Part shown: piece after piece, positions 44,518 through 53,299 of the stretch
Position numbering within the stretch: position 1 is the stretch's first letter
How the letters are laid out: each line of letters starts with the position of its first letter
Assembly (NCBI GenBank): GCA_024508935.1
Contig: JANINW010000011.1
Coordinates: 231,581-295,580, forward strand
Origin: Flavipsychrobacter sp.
GTDB taxonomy: Bacteria; Bacteroidota; Bacteroidia; Chitinophagales; Chitinophagaceae
Direction: 5' to 3'
DNA: 64,000 nucleotides
The notes under the pieces: model-generated
Told to the model about the DNA's origin: nothing
The model's database searches: none
The model's input: only the letters and a program-made list of their open reading frames with translations
Program-made: the position numbers and the translations under genes

Positions 44518-45267
44518 ATGAAACCTGCGCGTTCCCTGCCATTGCTGATAGGCCGTAAACCATTGCTGGAAGCCCTGGAACAGGGAACTGCTATTGAAAA
44601 GATATTCCTGCTGCGCACCGCAACAGGGCCGGATATCAATACCATTAAGCAACTGGCTAAAGAACGGAATATTCCCATCAGCCAGGTACCGGTTGAAAAA
44701 CTGAATAGTTTTACCCGTGCACAGCACCAGGGCGTGGTGGCATGGATCAGCCTGCTGGAATATGTAGAACTGCAGCAAGCCATATCGCACGTAGTTGAAA
44801 AGGGTGAGACACCTTTATTCATCTTACTGGATGGTGTAACGGATGTGCGTAACGTAGGAGCTATTGCCCGTACCGCTTTATGCTGTGGCGCACAAGGATT
44901 GATATTACCCACTTCTTCATCTGCTTCACTAACAGAAGAAGCCATTAAGACATCGGCAGGGGCATTGCATAAGATCATGCTATGCCGCATACCGTCTGTA
45001 CCACAAGCTATAGATGTACTTAGGTTAAACGGTATACAAGTGATGGGTACGGAGATGCGTGGCAGTGTACCCGTATTTGAAACAGACCTGACCATACCCT
45101 CATGTATTGTGATGGGTGCAGAAGATACCGGCATCAGTAAAGATGTGCTGAAGCGTGCAGATGTGCTGATACGCATACCTATGGCTGCCAAATTCGATTC
45201 GCTGAATGTGTCCGTAGCTACCGGTATGATATTGTATGAAGCATTGAGGCAGCGCATGACATCCTGA
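44518..45267 (+). CDS. rlmB: TrmH/RlmB-type 23S rRNA (guanosine-2'-O)-methyltransferase
   Basis: A 249-residue SPOUT enzyme. The N-terminal substrate-binding domain (LPLLIGRKPLLEALEQG, EKLNSFTRAQHQGVVAW) is that of RlmB, which methylates G2251 in the peptidyl-transferase loop of 23S rRNA. The knot has motif 1 DVRNVGAIARTA, motif 2 IVMGAEDTGIS and motif 3 IPMAAKFDSLNVSVATGM. It is followed by the cobalamin riboswitch region and is not part of the B12 operon. Confidence 0.9.
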   Translation: MKPARSLPLLIGRKPLLEALEQGTAIEKIFLLRTATGPDINTIKQLAKERNIPISQVPVEKLNSFTRAQHQGVVAWISLLEYVELQQAISHVVEKGETPLFILLDGVTDVRNVGAIARTALCCGAQGLILPTSSSASLTEEAIKTSAGALHKIMLCRIPSVPQAIDVLRLNGIQVMGTEMRGSVPVFETDLTIPSCIVMGAEDTGISKDVLKRADVLIRIPMAAKFDSLNVSVATGMILYEALRQRMTS

Positions 45268-45325
45268 TGTGCACATAGTTTGCACATAGTGTTTTTTTAA
45301 ATTTTACATTTCAGATTTTACATTC

Positions 45326-45333
45326 TACATTTG
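45326..45333 (+). promoter_or_regulatory. -7 box of the B12 operon
   Basis: TACATTTG matches TAnnTTTG, and lies 7 bp before the P1 stem of the cobalamin riboswitch, so transcription would start at about the first aptamer base. No clean TTTG -33 element is present; the upstream DNA instead carries three TTTACATT-like repeats (45303-45333). Confidence 0.5.
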
Positions 45334-45339
45334 TACTCT

Positions 45340-45509
45340 CAAAGGTTTCCTGCAAAAGTTTTTTGCCGGATGAAAAGGGAACCGGGTGTGAATCCCGGAC
45401 ATTACCCGATGCTGTGAGCTTCATTACACAGCCTTTTGTAACCTCAGCCACTGTTCATTAGGAACGGGAAGGCCGCAAAAGGTGAAGCGAGTCAGAAGAC
45501 CTGCCTTTG
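45340..45509 (+). promoter_or_regulatory. Cobalamin riboswitch
   Basis: Conserved segments appear in the correct order: AAAGGGAACCGGGTGTGAAT (the GGGAA...GGTG...AATCC core), ACCCGATGCTGTGAG, GCCACTG, GGGAAGG and the B12 box AGTCAGAAGACCTGCC (45490-45505). The closing helix P1 is CAAAGG (45340-45345) with CCTTTG (45504-45509). Adenosyl- or methylcobalamin binding should repress the four downstream genes. About 135 nt separate the aptamer from the first start codon; the expression platform is not obvious and may act on translation. Confidence 0.93.
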
Positions 45510-45644
45510 TAAGATTATTTATCGCTGCTTTCGGGATTAAAAGCACAGGTATGATAAGACTTTCACCAGGTGTATTGGCTTTTCATTTTATCTGTTTATT
45601 TCCATTAGCTGCATTTAAAAGATTGTTTAAAATTCAATTTTTAT

Positions 45645-46631
45645 ATGCGCAAAATTTTTACGCTCTTAGCCGGTATAGCGCTGGCCCATTGTGCAAAGGC
45701 ACAAACTGTTTCCAATTTTGAATCGCTGGTATTATCGAAGGCGGACACCTTTTATGTGAACTATGGCCTGCCTAATAAAGATGTAGGTTTTAACAGCGGT
45801 TTAGCGCATTTCCCATGCGTGTATGATACTGCTTTTGGCGGTTTTTGGGTATCGGGCTTTGCCTATTCCAATATGAAGGATAGCACAACTAGTGGGTATA
45901 TGAACCAATATGCTGCAAAGACTGCAGCCGGTAATAATAATTCTACCAAATATGCGGTGGCTTATGGCCAAACGAACACCCTGCACCTGCGTGGCGCAGC
46001 ATTGGGTAAACCTGTAAAGGGTGTATATCTTACCAACAGCACCTATGCTTACAATAGTATGCGCGACGGAGATTTCTTTGCCAAGAAGTTTGGTGGTGTA
46101 AGCGGTAACGATACAGACTGGTTCAAACTGACCATTAAGGGCTACCTGAAAGATACACTGGGTAAAGATAGTGTGGATTTTTACCTGGCCGATTTCCGCA
46201 ATGCAGATAATGCTAAGGACAGCATACTGAAATACTGGAAATGGGCAGACCTGCAATCATTAGGGCCTGTTGACAGCTTGCAGTTCTCGCTTAGCTCAAG
46301 CGATAATGGTGCATTTGGTATGAATACACCGGCCTATTTCTGTATGGATGATCTTACTACTTATGAAACATTTACAGGTGTTGCGGCGGTAAAGGCTATG
46401 CCAGTGGCCAAAGTATATCCTAACCCTGCGGTGAATGAATTGTTTGTAGATGTAAAGGATAGTAGCGTGAAAGAAATAGCTGTATATGATATGAGTGGCC
46501 GGTTGATGGTACAGCAGGATGTGAAGGATGCTGTAACTTCGGTAAGTATAGCTACACTGCCGGCAGGTACATATATACTCGAACTGACCGGCGCTGAGCA
46601 AACTGCCAGCTTTCGTTTTGTAAAACAATAA
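45645..46631 (+). CDS. DUF4465 protein with T9SS sorting domain (B12 operon)
   Basis: A 328-residue secreted protein: signal peptide MRKIFTLLAGIALAHCAKAQ, a DUF4465 domain (residues 22-245; GGFWVSGFAYSNMKDST, GVYLTNSTYAYNSMRDG, DWFKLTIKGYLKD, DFYLADFRNADN, AYFCMDDL) and a C-terminal Por sorting domain with VYPNPAVNELFV. It is the first gene under the cobalamin riboswitch. DUF4465 genes occur in B12 loci of Bacteroidota; with T9SS export it should sit on the cell surface, where it may bind corrinoid or its protein carrier. Direct binding is inference. Confidence 0.9.
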   Translation: MRKIFTLLAGIALAHCAKAQTVSNFESLVLSKADTFYVNYGLPNKDVGFNSGLAHFPCVYDTAFGGFWVSGFAYSNMKDSTTSGYMNQYAAKTAAGNNNSTKYAVAYGQTNTLHLRGAALGKPVKGVYLTNSTYAYNSMRDGDFFAKKFGGVSGNDTDWFKLTIKGYLKDTLGKDSVDFYLADFRNADNAKDSILKYWKWADLQSLGPVDSLQFSLSSSDNGAFGMNTPAYFCMDDLTTYETFTGVAAVKAMPVAKVYPNPAVNELFVDVKDSSVKEIAVYDMSGRLMVQQDVKDAVTSVSIATLPAGTYILELTGAEQTASFRFVKQ

Positions 46632-46633
46632 AC

Positions 46634-47641
46634 ATGACCAGGTATATCTTAACCATATTGTCTGTATGTGCCTGTCTTACGGCAAATGCGCAATTTGCAC
46701 CGCAGGCCGGGGTGCCGGGCAGTACTGCTATACATAAAGCAGATAATGCATTTACCGGCTGGGCTAAAGATTGTATTGTGACAAGGGGCTGGATAGATAT
46801 AGCTGATAAATCGCAAGGCTATGTATCGCTGGGTATAGATAATAATGCCACCGGGATGGCCGATAATAATGGTATTGTTAGCCTGGGTGATAGCGGGGTA
46901 GCGATACTCACGTTTGAATCTCCTGTTTATAATGGCACTGGTCCTGATTTTGCGGTATTTGAAAACGGATTCCCCAACCCTGCAGACCCTGAAGAAGCAT
47001 TTATGGAGCTGGCTTTTGTAGAAGTGAGTTCAGACGGTATCAATTACACCCGTTTCCCCGCGGTTTCTCATACAGCACTCACTACACAGGTGCCGGCTTC
47101 GGGGGTATATATGGTAGCCCGCAATGTAAACAACCTGGCAGGAAAGTATACGGCAGGATATGGTACACCTTTTGATCTTGAAGAGCTTGCAGGTACCCCC
47201 GGGCTCGATATCAATCATATCACCCATGTCAGGTTAGTAGATGTAGTAGGTGATGTGAACGTTCATACTTCGAAAGATAAGGACGGGAATATTATCAATG
47301 ATCCATACCCAACTGCCTTCAACGGCGGCGGCTTCGATCTCGATGCTGTAGGTGTTATTCATATGGCGGGCAAATTCCCGTCTGCTATATATGATGCTGA
47401 AAAAACTATTGCAACAGTTTATCCTAATCCTGCAGCAGATAGAATAACGATTTCACTTAGTCCGTCTGTAAAAGAAGCAGTAACTGCTACACTTACAGAT
47501 ATGACCGGTAAGGTTCTGCAACAAACGCATATAAGCCAGCCTGCAACAATGCAACTGGCGGAATACAATAAAGGAATATATTATCTCGTTCTTCAAAACG
47601 CGCAAGGCAACAAATGGGTAGAGAAAATAAGCAAATTGTAA
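46634..47641 (+). CDS. T9SS-exported surface protein of the B12 operon
   Basis: A 335-residue secreted protein starting 2 bp after the previous stop. Signal peptide MTRYILTILSVCACLTANAQ. The central domain contains VSLGDSGVAILTFESPVYNG, GPDFAVFENGF and VEVSSDGINYTRFP, followed by FNGGGFDLDAVGVIHM, a beta-sandwich pattern found in several bacterial cell-surface proteins. The C-terminus is a Por sorting domain (VYPNPAADRITISLS). It is controlled by the cobalamin riboswitch with its neighbours. A surface role in corrinoid capture is inferred from position; it is not a known BtuB/F/G/H member that I recognise. Confidence 0.88.
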   Translation: MTRYILTILSVCACLTANAQFAPQAGVPGSTAIHKADNAFTGWAKDCIVTRGWIDIADKSQGYVSLGIDNNATGMADNNGIVSLGDSGVAILTFESPVYNGTGPDFAVFENGFPNPADPEEAFMELAFVEVSSDGINYTRFPAVSHTALTTQVPASGVYMVARNVNNLAGKYTAGYGTPFDLEELAGTPGLDINHITHVRLVDVVGDVNVHTSKDKDGNIINDPYPTAFNGGGFDLDAVGVIHMAGKFPSAIYDAEKTIATVYPNPAADRITISLSPSVKEAVTATLTDMTGKVLQQTHISQPATMQLAEYNKGIYYLVLQNAQGNKWVEKISKL

Positions 47642-48693
47642 GGCTTGCTTTTTTCCTGCTGTTTATTGCAGCTTGCAAAAAAGATAAACCGGCCCCTTTA
47701 ACCACACCACCCACCTCCGCAGGCAATGATATTTACATTGTCTGCGAAGGCAGCCTGGGCAATGGCAATGCCTCGCTAAGCCTGTACGATGCTGGTAGCA
47801 AACTGTCTTATGAAGATGTATATAAGGCAGCCAATAATAACCAATCGCTGGGCGATGTATTTCAAAGTATGACAGGCATAGGGGATAAGTTATTTCTCTG
47901 CATCAATAATTCTGATAAAATACTGGTTGTTAACCGAACCGATCATAAGCTGGCAGGCACTATCAGTGTGCCGAAGCCGAGATATATATTGCCTATAAAT
48001 GAAACCAAGGCTTATGTATCTACGCTGTTCAGCAATAAGGTATATATCATCAACCCTGCTACTTATACCGTTACCGGCAGCTTTGCGATGCCTTATCAAA
48101 ACCCGGAAGGCATGCTTTTGTTTAATAACAATGCTTATATCTGCACCTGGGATACTGCCTGCAGCAAACTGTACAAAGTAAATACGGCTACTGATAAGAT
48201 AGAACAGGAAATAGACCTTGCGGGTAAAGCCCCGCAGGAGGTATTACCGGATGCCAATAATAAGCTATGGGTACTTTCGGGCAACGTTACCAAAAGTAAG
48301 AAGGCAGCACTTACCTGTATAGAGCCGGTGGATGGCCATACCATCCGTTCCTTTGTCTTTCCCGACAAGGCTGATGCGATACGCCCGGTGTTCAATAAGG
48401 CGAAGAATACTTTGTATTTTATAGAAGTGAATTATAACGGTGGTACCGATTTTAACGGTGTGTACCGTATGGGTATTGACGATAACCAATTACCCGCACA
48501 ACCATTCCTTGCAGCGCAACAATATCAGTACTTTTGGGCTTTGGGTATAGACCCCCATACTGATAATATATATATTGGTGATCCTAAAGGATTTGTACAA
48601 AAAGGCAGTGTATCTGTTTACGATGCAGGCGGCAGTAAAACCACTTCATTCGAAGTGGGCATCGGGCCGGGGCATTTCTATTTCAATGAATAA
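47614..48693 (+). CDS. BtuG-like beta-propeller surface lipoprotein
   Basis: A 359-residue lipoprotein (lipobox FIAAC, Cys21, followed by KKDK). The mature part consists of repeated beta-propeller blades (NDIYIVCEGSLGNGNASLSL, DKILVVNRTDHKLAGTI, NKVYIINPATYTVTGSF, TDNIYIGDPKGF) of the YncE/DUF5074 type. In Bacteroides thetaiotaomicron BtuG proteins with this architecture bind vitamin B12 with very high affinity on the cell surface and deliver it to BtuB; that is established for that species. Its place between the T9SS proteins and a BtuB-like receptor under a B12 riboswitch supports the assignment. The start overlaps the previous gene by 28 bp. Confidence 0.88.
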   Translation: MGRENKQIVRLAFFLLFIAACKKDKPAPLTTPPTSAGNDIYIVCEGSLGNGNASLSLYDAGSKLSYEDVYKAANNNQSLGDVFQSMTGIGDKLFLCINNSDKILVVNRTDHKLAGTISVPKPRYILPINETKAYVSTLFSNKVYIINPATYTVTGSFAMPYQNPEGMLLFNNNAYICTWDTACSKLYKVNTATDKIEQEIDLAGKAPQEVLPDANNKLWVLSGNVTKSKKAALTCIEPVDGHTIRSFVFPDKADAIRPVFNKAKNTLYFIEVNYNGGTDFNGVYRMGIDDNQLPAQPFLAAQQYQYFWALGIDPHTDNIYIGDPKGFVQKGSVSVYDAGGSKTTSFEVGIGPGHFYFNE

Positions 48694-50638
48694 AACGTTT
48701 ACTCCAAATATGCCTGTAGTTATAAAGGCAGCAGGAATAGCATTGCTTATAGTGATGCTATTTTCCTTTAGGGTACAAGCGCAGCAATTGTCTGATACGC
48801 TAAAGGAAGTAAAAGTAAAAGGCCGGAAGAAAGAACGGGTGTCAAATGATGAACGACTCAATACCTTCTCGCCCGGCCAGAAAGTAAGGACTATAGACAG
48901 TCTTACCCTATTGCAATACCGGTTCCAGAGTATGGCTAACATGCTGGCACAGCAAGTACCTGTATTTGTCAAATCTTATGGATTTAATGGGCTGGCAACA
49001 CTTAGTTTCCGGGGTGCATCAGCTGCCCAGTCGCAGGTATACTGGAATGGTGTGCCTTTGCAAAATGCTGCCCTTGGTATTTCAGATGTATCCCTGTTGC
49101 CGGTTTCCTTAATGAACAATGTAAATATTGTGTATGGCGGTTCTTCGGCATTGTGGGGCAGTGGCAATGTAGGAGGGGCGCTGGTGGTAGAAAATGGCCA
49201 GCCGGTATTTGACAGTAATGGTAGCTGGAAACATGCGGTATCGGCAGTTGCCGGCAGCTACCAGCAATACCAGTTGGGAGCGAGGTCTGTACTTAGCACC
49301 AAACGCTGGTATTTTAATGCCAACCTGTTTGGCCAAACAGCACGGAATAATTTTGATTATAAAGAGAATGGCATTGCTAAGTCTACTATAAACAGTGCAA
49401 ACCAGTGTGGGGTAGCCCTGTTGCAAACAGCCTATAAACTGAATGAAAAAAATACGATAAACCTCACGGGCTGGTACCAGCAATACTACCGGGAAATACC
49501 TAAAGCGTTATTTGAAAGTGTTTCTGTAAAGAACCAGCGCGATGAAAGCCTCAGGCTGCTGGCCAGCTGGGACAGGAAGGGTATAAAGACCACTTACTAT
49601 TCAAAGCTGTCGTATATGCGGGACTATATGCAGTATAGGGATAGCCTTGTTTTGCTGAATAGCGAGAATATAACCAACCAGCTATATGGTGAGGCAGGAG
49701 TGAAACACCGCTTCAATAGCCATCACCAGTTGATAGCATTTATTCCTGTTCATTTGTCGTGGATAGAGCCTGCATCTGTCAGTGGCATTAAGACTCAAAC
49801 TAAAATGGCTTTGGCAGCGGCTTATGCTGCCAGTTATTTCGATAACCGCCTGCATGCATCTGCGAGCTTACGGGGAGAGGCTATTAATCAAACTACGGTA
49901 TTGCTGCCGGGCATAAATGCATCTTATGCATTTACCAACTGGCTCAGTATACGGGGTAATGTACAGCGAAGCTATAGAGCCCCTACGCTGAATGAACTGT
50001 ATTATGAGCCCGGTGGTAATGATAAATTAAAACCTGAGCAAGGCTGGAGTGAAGATGCAGGCTACCAGGTGAAAACCAATGCCCAAAAGAAACTCAGTTT
50101 TAACCACAACCTGTCTTATTTCAACCGTAATATACACGACTGGATCATTTGGTTTGGCGGGGCTATCTGGACACCACACAATATAGCCACAGTACATAGC
50201 CGAGGCTTGGAAACAGAGAACCGGTTACAGTATAGAACTGGTAAATGGGTGTTTCATTTAGCTTTGAATACGTCATACGTGCTGGCTACGACTGTACAAA
50301 GCTATCAACCCAATGATGGCAGCATTGGTAAACAGATTCCGTATACGCCACGCTATAACGGGCAGGTAAATGCCGGCATAGCTTATGAAGGCCTTTACCT
50401 GAACTATAACCATACCTATACCGGTTACCGCTTTATTACAACAGATGAATCACAATACCTGTTACCATATAATACGGGAAATATACAGTTGTTATATACC
50501 TATACGTTTCCGAATACTTATAGTGTACAATTAACAGCACAATGCAACAATGTTTTTAATAAACAATACATTGTAGTGAATGGGCGGCCTATGCCGGGAG
50601 CAAATTGGCTCGCGGGGTTGAGCTTTAATTTTAACTGA
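48686..50638 (+). CDS. BtuB-like TonB-dependent cobalamin receptor
   Basis: A 650-residue outer-membrane receptor from the ATG at 48686, overlapping the previous stop by 8 bp; the frame is open further upstream inside the lipoprotein gene but gives no signal peptide. Signal peptide to FSFRVQAQ; TonB-box region DTLKEVKVKGRKK; plug FQSMANMLAQQVPVFVKSYG, LSFRGASAAQSQVYWNGVPL, VNIVYGGSSALWGSGNVGGAL; barrel end SFNFN. Control by the cobalamin riboswitch and adjacency to a BtuG-like protein identify the substrate as a corrinoid. The stop abuts that of the convergent gene (TGATCA). Confidence 0.92.
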   Translation: MNKTFTPNMPVVIKAAGIALLIVMLFSFRVQAQQLSDTLKEVKVKGRKKERVSNDERLNTFSPGQKVRTIDSLTLLQYRFQSMANMLAQQVPVFVKSYGFNGLATLSFRGASAAQSQVYWNGVPLQNAALGISDVSLLPVSLMNNVNIVYGGSSALWGSGNVGGALVVENGQPVFDSNGSWKHAVSAVAGSYQQYQLGARSVLSTKRWYFNANLFGQTARNNFDYKENGIAKSTINSANQCGVALLQTAYKLNEKNTINLTGWYQQYYREIPKALFESVSVKNQRDESLRLLASWDRKGIKTTYYSKLSYMRDYMQYRDSLVLLNSENITNQLYGEAGVKHRFNSHHQLIAFIPVHLSWIEPASVSGIKTQTKMALAAAYAASYFDNRLHASASLRGEAINQTTVLLPGINASYAFTNWLSIRGNVQRSYRAPTLNELYYEPGGNDKLKPEQGWSEDAGYQVKTNAQKKLSFNHNLSYFNRNIHDWIIWFGGAIWTPHNIATVHSRGLETENRLQYRTGKWVFHLALNTSYVLATTVQSYQPNDGSIGKQIPYTPRYNGQVNAGIAYEGLYLNYNHTYTGYRFITTDESQYLLPYNTGNIQLLYTYTFPNTYSVQLTAQCNNVFNKQYIVVNGRPMPGANWLAGLSFNFN

Positions 50639-52018
50639 TCAATTCATACGCATAAGCCCGGGGTATAATCTCAGGTAAACTTCTCCGGCAAGTGGCGTGT
50701 TACCATAATATCTATCTAATCTTGCGTCAGCACTGTACAAAGAGCCTTGTAGACCAATAGCGGCCCTGGTTTTCCATTTTCGCAGCACATCGTATGCAGT
50801 ACCTATGGTTACTATATTTACCGGGAACAATGCATCATGCCCGTATAAATTAGCATCAAATGACAGTTCTTCTACCGATTTCTGCACCCATTCGTACCGG
50901 CCATATATTGCCAGGCGGTTGAAATTGACAGCAGCTTCCAGCATAGCTGCATTTTCGCCGCTGTGGGCCGGTATTTTATTTACGCCCCACAAGGCTGTAG
51001 CATTAAAATAGCTGTTCTTTTTCAACGCATAGGTATATATCGCAGAAGCTGTGGTCCGGTTTATGTCTTCGGCAGGGTGCAGGCTTTCAGGGCTATTGAT
51101 AAATGCGTGAGATACCTGTAATGCCCAATGCTCGTCGGGGTTAAAAGACAGGCGGCCGCTCCATGAATCGAACCGGGGCTTGTCGAAATTATAGCGGTCT
51201 TCATCAGGTTCCCTGCCGGTGAACGAAGAACCTTCTATTTTGAACTTGCCGTAACGGAACCCGATGGTTGCTACGCCAAAAGTTATATGGGTAGCATCTA
51301 TCCAGTGATGGGTGATGGTAGCATCTGGATTGTATAATGCAGAGGGGCGGTGCATGAAAGCAACCGGGCCAATTGCCGGCTCACCGGGGTAACCCAGGTA
51401 TATATAGGCATCTGCCTTTTTAGAAAGGGAATAGCTGTAGCTGACAGATAATTCAGAAATGAAGTCGTGCGGATGCTGGCGGTCTACCAACGGTGCACCT
51501 TGCCATGTTTCGCCCGATTGAAACAAGAGCGGGTAGCCTGAGCCCCTCGCAATGGCTGCATCTAATGAGAACATAGTGCTAAAATGGAATAGACCTTTGC
51601 GTCCTATTTTCCTTTGTCCCATAGCCATCAGCCAGTTAGGTGCGTCTATTTTGTCGGCTCCGTGAGTGCCTTTATTGGTAATATCCTGGTTATTGTACCG
51701 CAGGAATATATTGCCATGAAACATGAACATCCATTTATTGGCATGTGCCATGTACCCATACATTGGCGAGGCATCCGGCAGCCATCCTGTACCGGACCCG
51801 TTCCGGTTCATAGGCAGGTTCAGGGAATAGGCATGGCTCATGTTCATGGTCATAGTTTCATGTTTCATGGCAACATGTTCATCCTCCTGTTCCGTCATTT
51901 CCATATCATCCATATCGCTTGCCGTATCTGTCATCAGCATTTTATGCTGATGCGCATGTTGTGCATTAACAAATAATGCTTGTGATGCCAGTATTAAGAA
52001 TAATATTATTCTTTTCAT
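50639..52018 (-). CDS. Outer-membrane protein with His/Met-rich N-terminus
   Basis: A 459-residue protein: signal peptide to LFVNAQ, then an acidic His/Met-rich segment (residues 20-65; HAHQHKMLM, DMDDMEMTEQEDEHVAMKHE, TMTMNMSHAY), then a beta-barrel-like remainder ending LYPGLMRMN. Met/His clusters of this kind bind Cu(I)/Cu(II). Proteins with this layout in Bacteroidota often lie next to copper transport genes, and here the HMA-MauE fusion is 5 bp upstream. A copper uptake, export or storage role is likely; the barrel family itself is not one I can name. Confidence 0.72.
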   Translation of the reverse strand: MKRIILFLILASQALFVNAQHAHQHKMLMTDTASDMDDMEMTEQEDEHVAMKHETMTMNMSHAYSLNLPMNRNGSGTGWLPDASPMYGYMAHANKWMFMFHGNIFLRYNNQDITNKGTHGADKIDAPNWLMAMGQRKIGRKGLFHFSTMFSLDAAIARGSGYPLLFQSGETWQGAPLVDRQHPHDFISELSVSYSYSLSKKADAYIYLGYPGEPAIGPVAFMHRPSALYNPDATITHHWIDATHITFGVATIGFRYGKFKIEGSSFTGREPDEDRYNFDKPRFDSWSGRLSFNPDEHWALQVSHAFINSPESLHPAEDINRTTASAIYTYALKKNSYFNATALWGVNKIPAHSGENAAMLEAAVNFNRLAIYGRYEWVQKSVEELSFDANLYGHDALFPVNIVTIGTAYDVLRKWKTRAAIGLQGSLYSADARLDRYYGNTPLAGEVYLRLYPGLMRMN

Positions 52019-52023
52019 CTTGT

Positions 52024-52758
52024 TTAATTTATCAGTTTAACGATACTTATCGCACTCATGGCAACCATCAGCAGATCTTCAACCAATGTAACTGTACTTA
52101 ACGGTAATGAAATAACAGTGCCAAGACAAGCACATTGAAATTGTTTTTTCTGAACCAGGCTTCTTGCTACTCCTACAGAGCTTATACCCATTACAACCAA
52201 TATAATAGTGTTTACCATTAGAGGGACAATGCCGGCTATCAATGCCAGGCCAAGGCCGAGTTCTATAAAAGGATAGATGTAAGCGTAAGGACGGGAGTGC
52301 ATTGCGATAATGTCATAGGTGCTATATCCGTCCGCAAACGCGCGCAAATTCAGAAGCTTGAAAAAAGAAAAAACAAGGAAGAAGCCAGCCATAAAATTAT
52401 TAGCCCAATGCATCCATTGTGCGCTTGGTTGGTTGAATTCTATTATCGATACAGGTAAGGAAATAAATAAAAAAATAAGGAAGATGGGGTAGTAAGAAGC
52501 CGGGCTGATCTTATCCCCAATGGTATTTTGGGCTGGCATTGCCGCATTGTCTTCAGTTATAATGTAATTATTGCCGGCTTTTCGAACAGCTTCCTGCAGG
52601 GTATTAATTGATATATGTTTTTGCATAGCAATAGTAGCTTGTGGCGCGTTCAATTGCACTTCTGCATTGGTTACGTCTCCCAGTTTCAGCAGTTCGCTTT
52701 TTACTTTTGATACACAGCTGCTGCAATGCATGCCGCTGATATTATATGTATGTGTCAT
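52024..52758 (-). CDS. HMA metal-binding domain fused to MauE/DoxX-like membrane domain
   Basis: A 244-residue protein from the ATG at 52758; the frame is open 43 codons further but those are not conserved-looking. Residues 1-65 form a heavy-metal-associated domain with the ligand motif GMHCSSC (Cys12, Cys15). The remainder has four membrane helices with QCACLGTVISLPLSTVTLVED, the Cys-x-Cys-containing hallmark of MauE-like proteins, which are redox-linked. Fusion of a copper-binding domain to such a membrane thiol protein suggests delivery of copper or reduction of metal ligands at the inner membrane. It is co-transcribed with the His/Met-rich outer-membrane protein. Confidence 0.85.
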   Translation of the reverse strand: MTHTYNISGMHCSSCVSKVKSELLKLGDVTNAEVQLNAPQATIAMQKHISINTLQEAVRKAGNNYIITEDNAAMPAQNTIGDKISPASYYPIFLIFLFISLPVSIIEFNQPSAQWMHWANNFMAGFFLVFSFFKLLNLRAFADGYSTYDIIAMHSRPYAYIYPFIELGLGLALIAGIVPLMVNTIILVVMGISSVGVARSLVQKKQFQCACLGTVISLPLSTVTLVEDLLMVAMSAISIVKLIN

Positions 52759-52975
52759 GTTTTTTTGATTTATTACACAAAGGTACCAGCGCTGGCAGGC
52801 CGGCATGTTACAGTATTTTGTGGTAGTCTTATAAAATTTTGGGTATCGTGGTGGGCACAGTGTCCAGTAAATGGATATTGCTGGCAAAGTATTTGTTGCA
52901 GAATAGTAGATGTAGGTCTAAAACACTATGATATTATTATTAAATCTTTTACATTTACCTGCAAATAAATGATTT

Positions 52976-53281
52976 ATGAAGAAAATCATCACTGGTGCTT
53001 CTATAGCACTTATTGCTCTGGCAGCATTCTCGTCTTGTAAAAAATCACATACATGTACCTGTGTTACAACTAATACTAAAGTAACAATGGTAAGCATGGT
53101 GGATACGACTGCGCCGGGTGGTTTTGTAACCATGGCAGATACCACAACGACAAAAACAACCAGCACAGAAGATTATAACACAACCAAGAATGATGCACGC
53201 GACAGGTGTTCAAGCTGGTCAAAAACAATAGAAGGGGACAGCTCTACCACTATGGTGGCATCTGACTGCTCACTTAAGTAA
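52976..53281 (+). CDS. Small Thr-rich lipoprotein
   Basis: A 101-residue lipoprotein (lipobox AFSSC, Cys21). The mature chain is very rich in Thr (TTTTKTTSTEDYNTTKN) with four further Cys (HTCTC, DRCSSW, SDCSLK). It may form a small disulfide-bonded domain. No family recognised. It lies alone between divergent/convergent minus-strand genes. Confidence 0.68.
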   Translation: MKKIITGASIALIALAAFSSCKKSHTCTCVTTNTKVTMVSMVDTTAPGGFVTMADTTTTKTTSTEDYNTTKNDARDRCSSWSKTIEGDSSTTMVASDCSLK

Positions 53282-53299
53282 TCTCTGTTTTACAAATGA

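Noticed and set aside
45482-45721. Open frame of 79 codons on the plus strand between the riboswitch and the first B12 gene
   Set aside because: It lies over the B12 box and the leader and runs into the DUF4465 gene in another frame; no coding features.
52759-52887. Upstream extension of the HMA-MauE protein by 43 residues
   Set aside because: The HMA domain starts normally at the ATG at 52758, and the extension has no domain or signal sequence.
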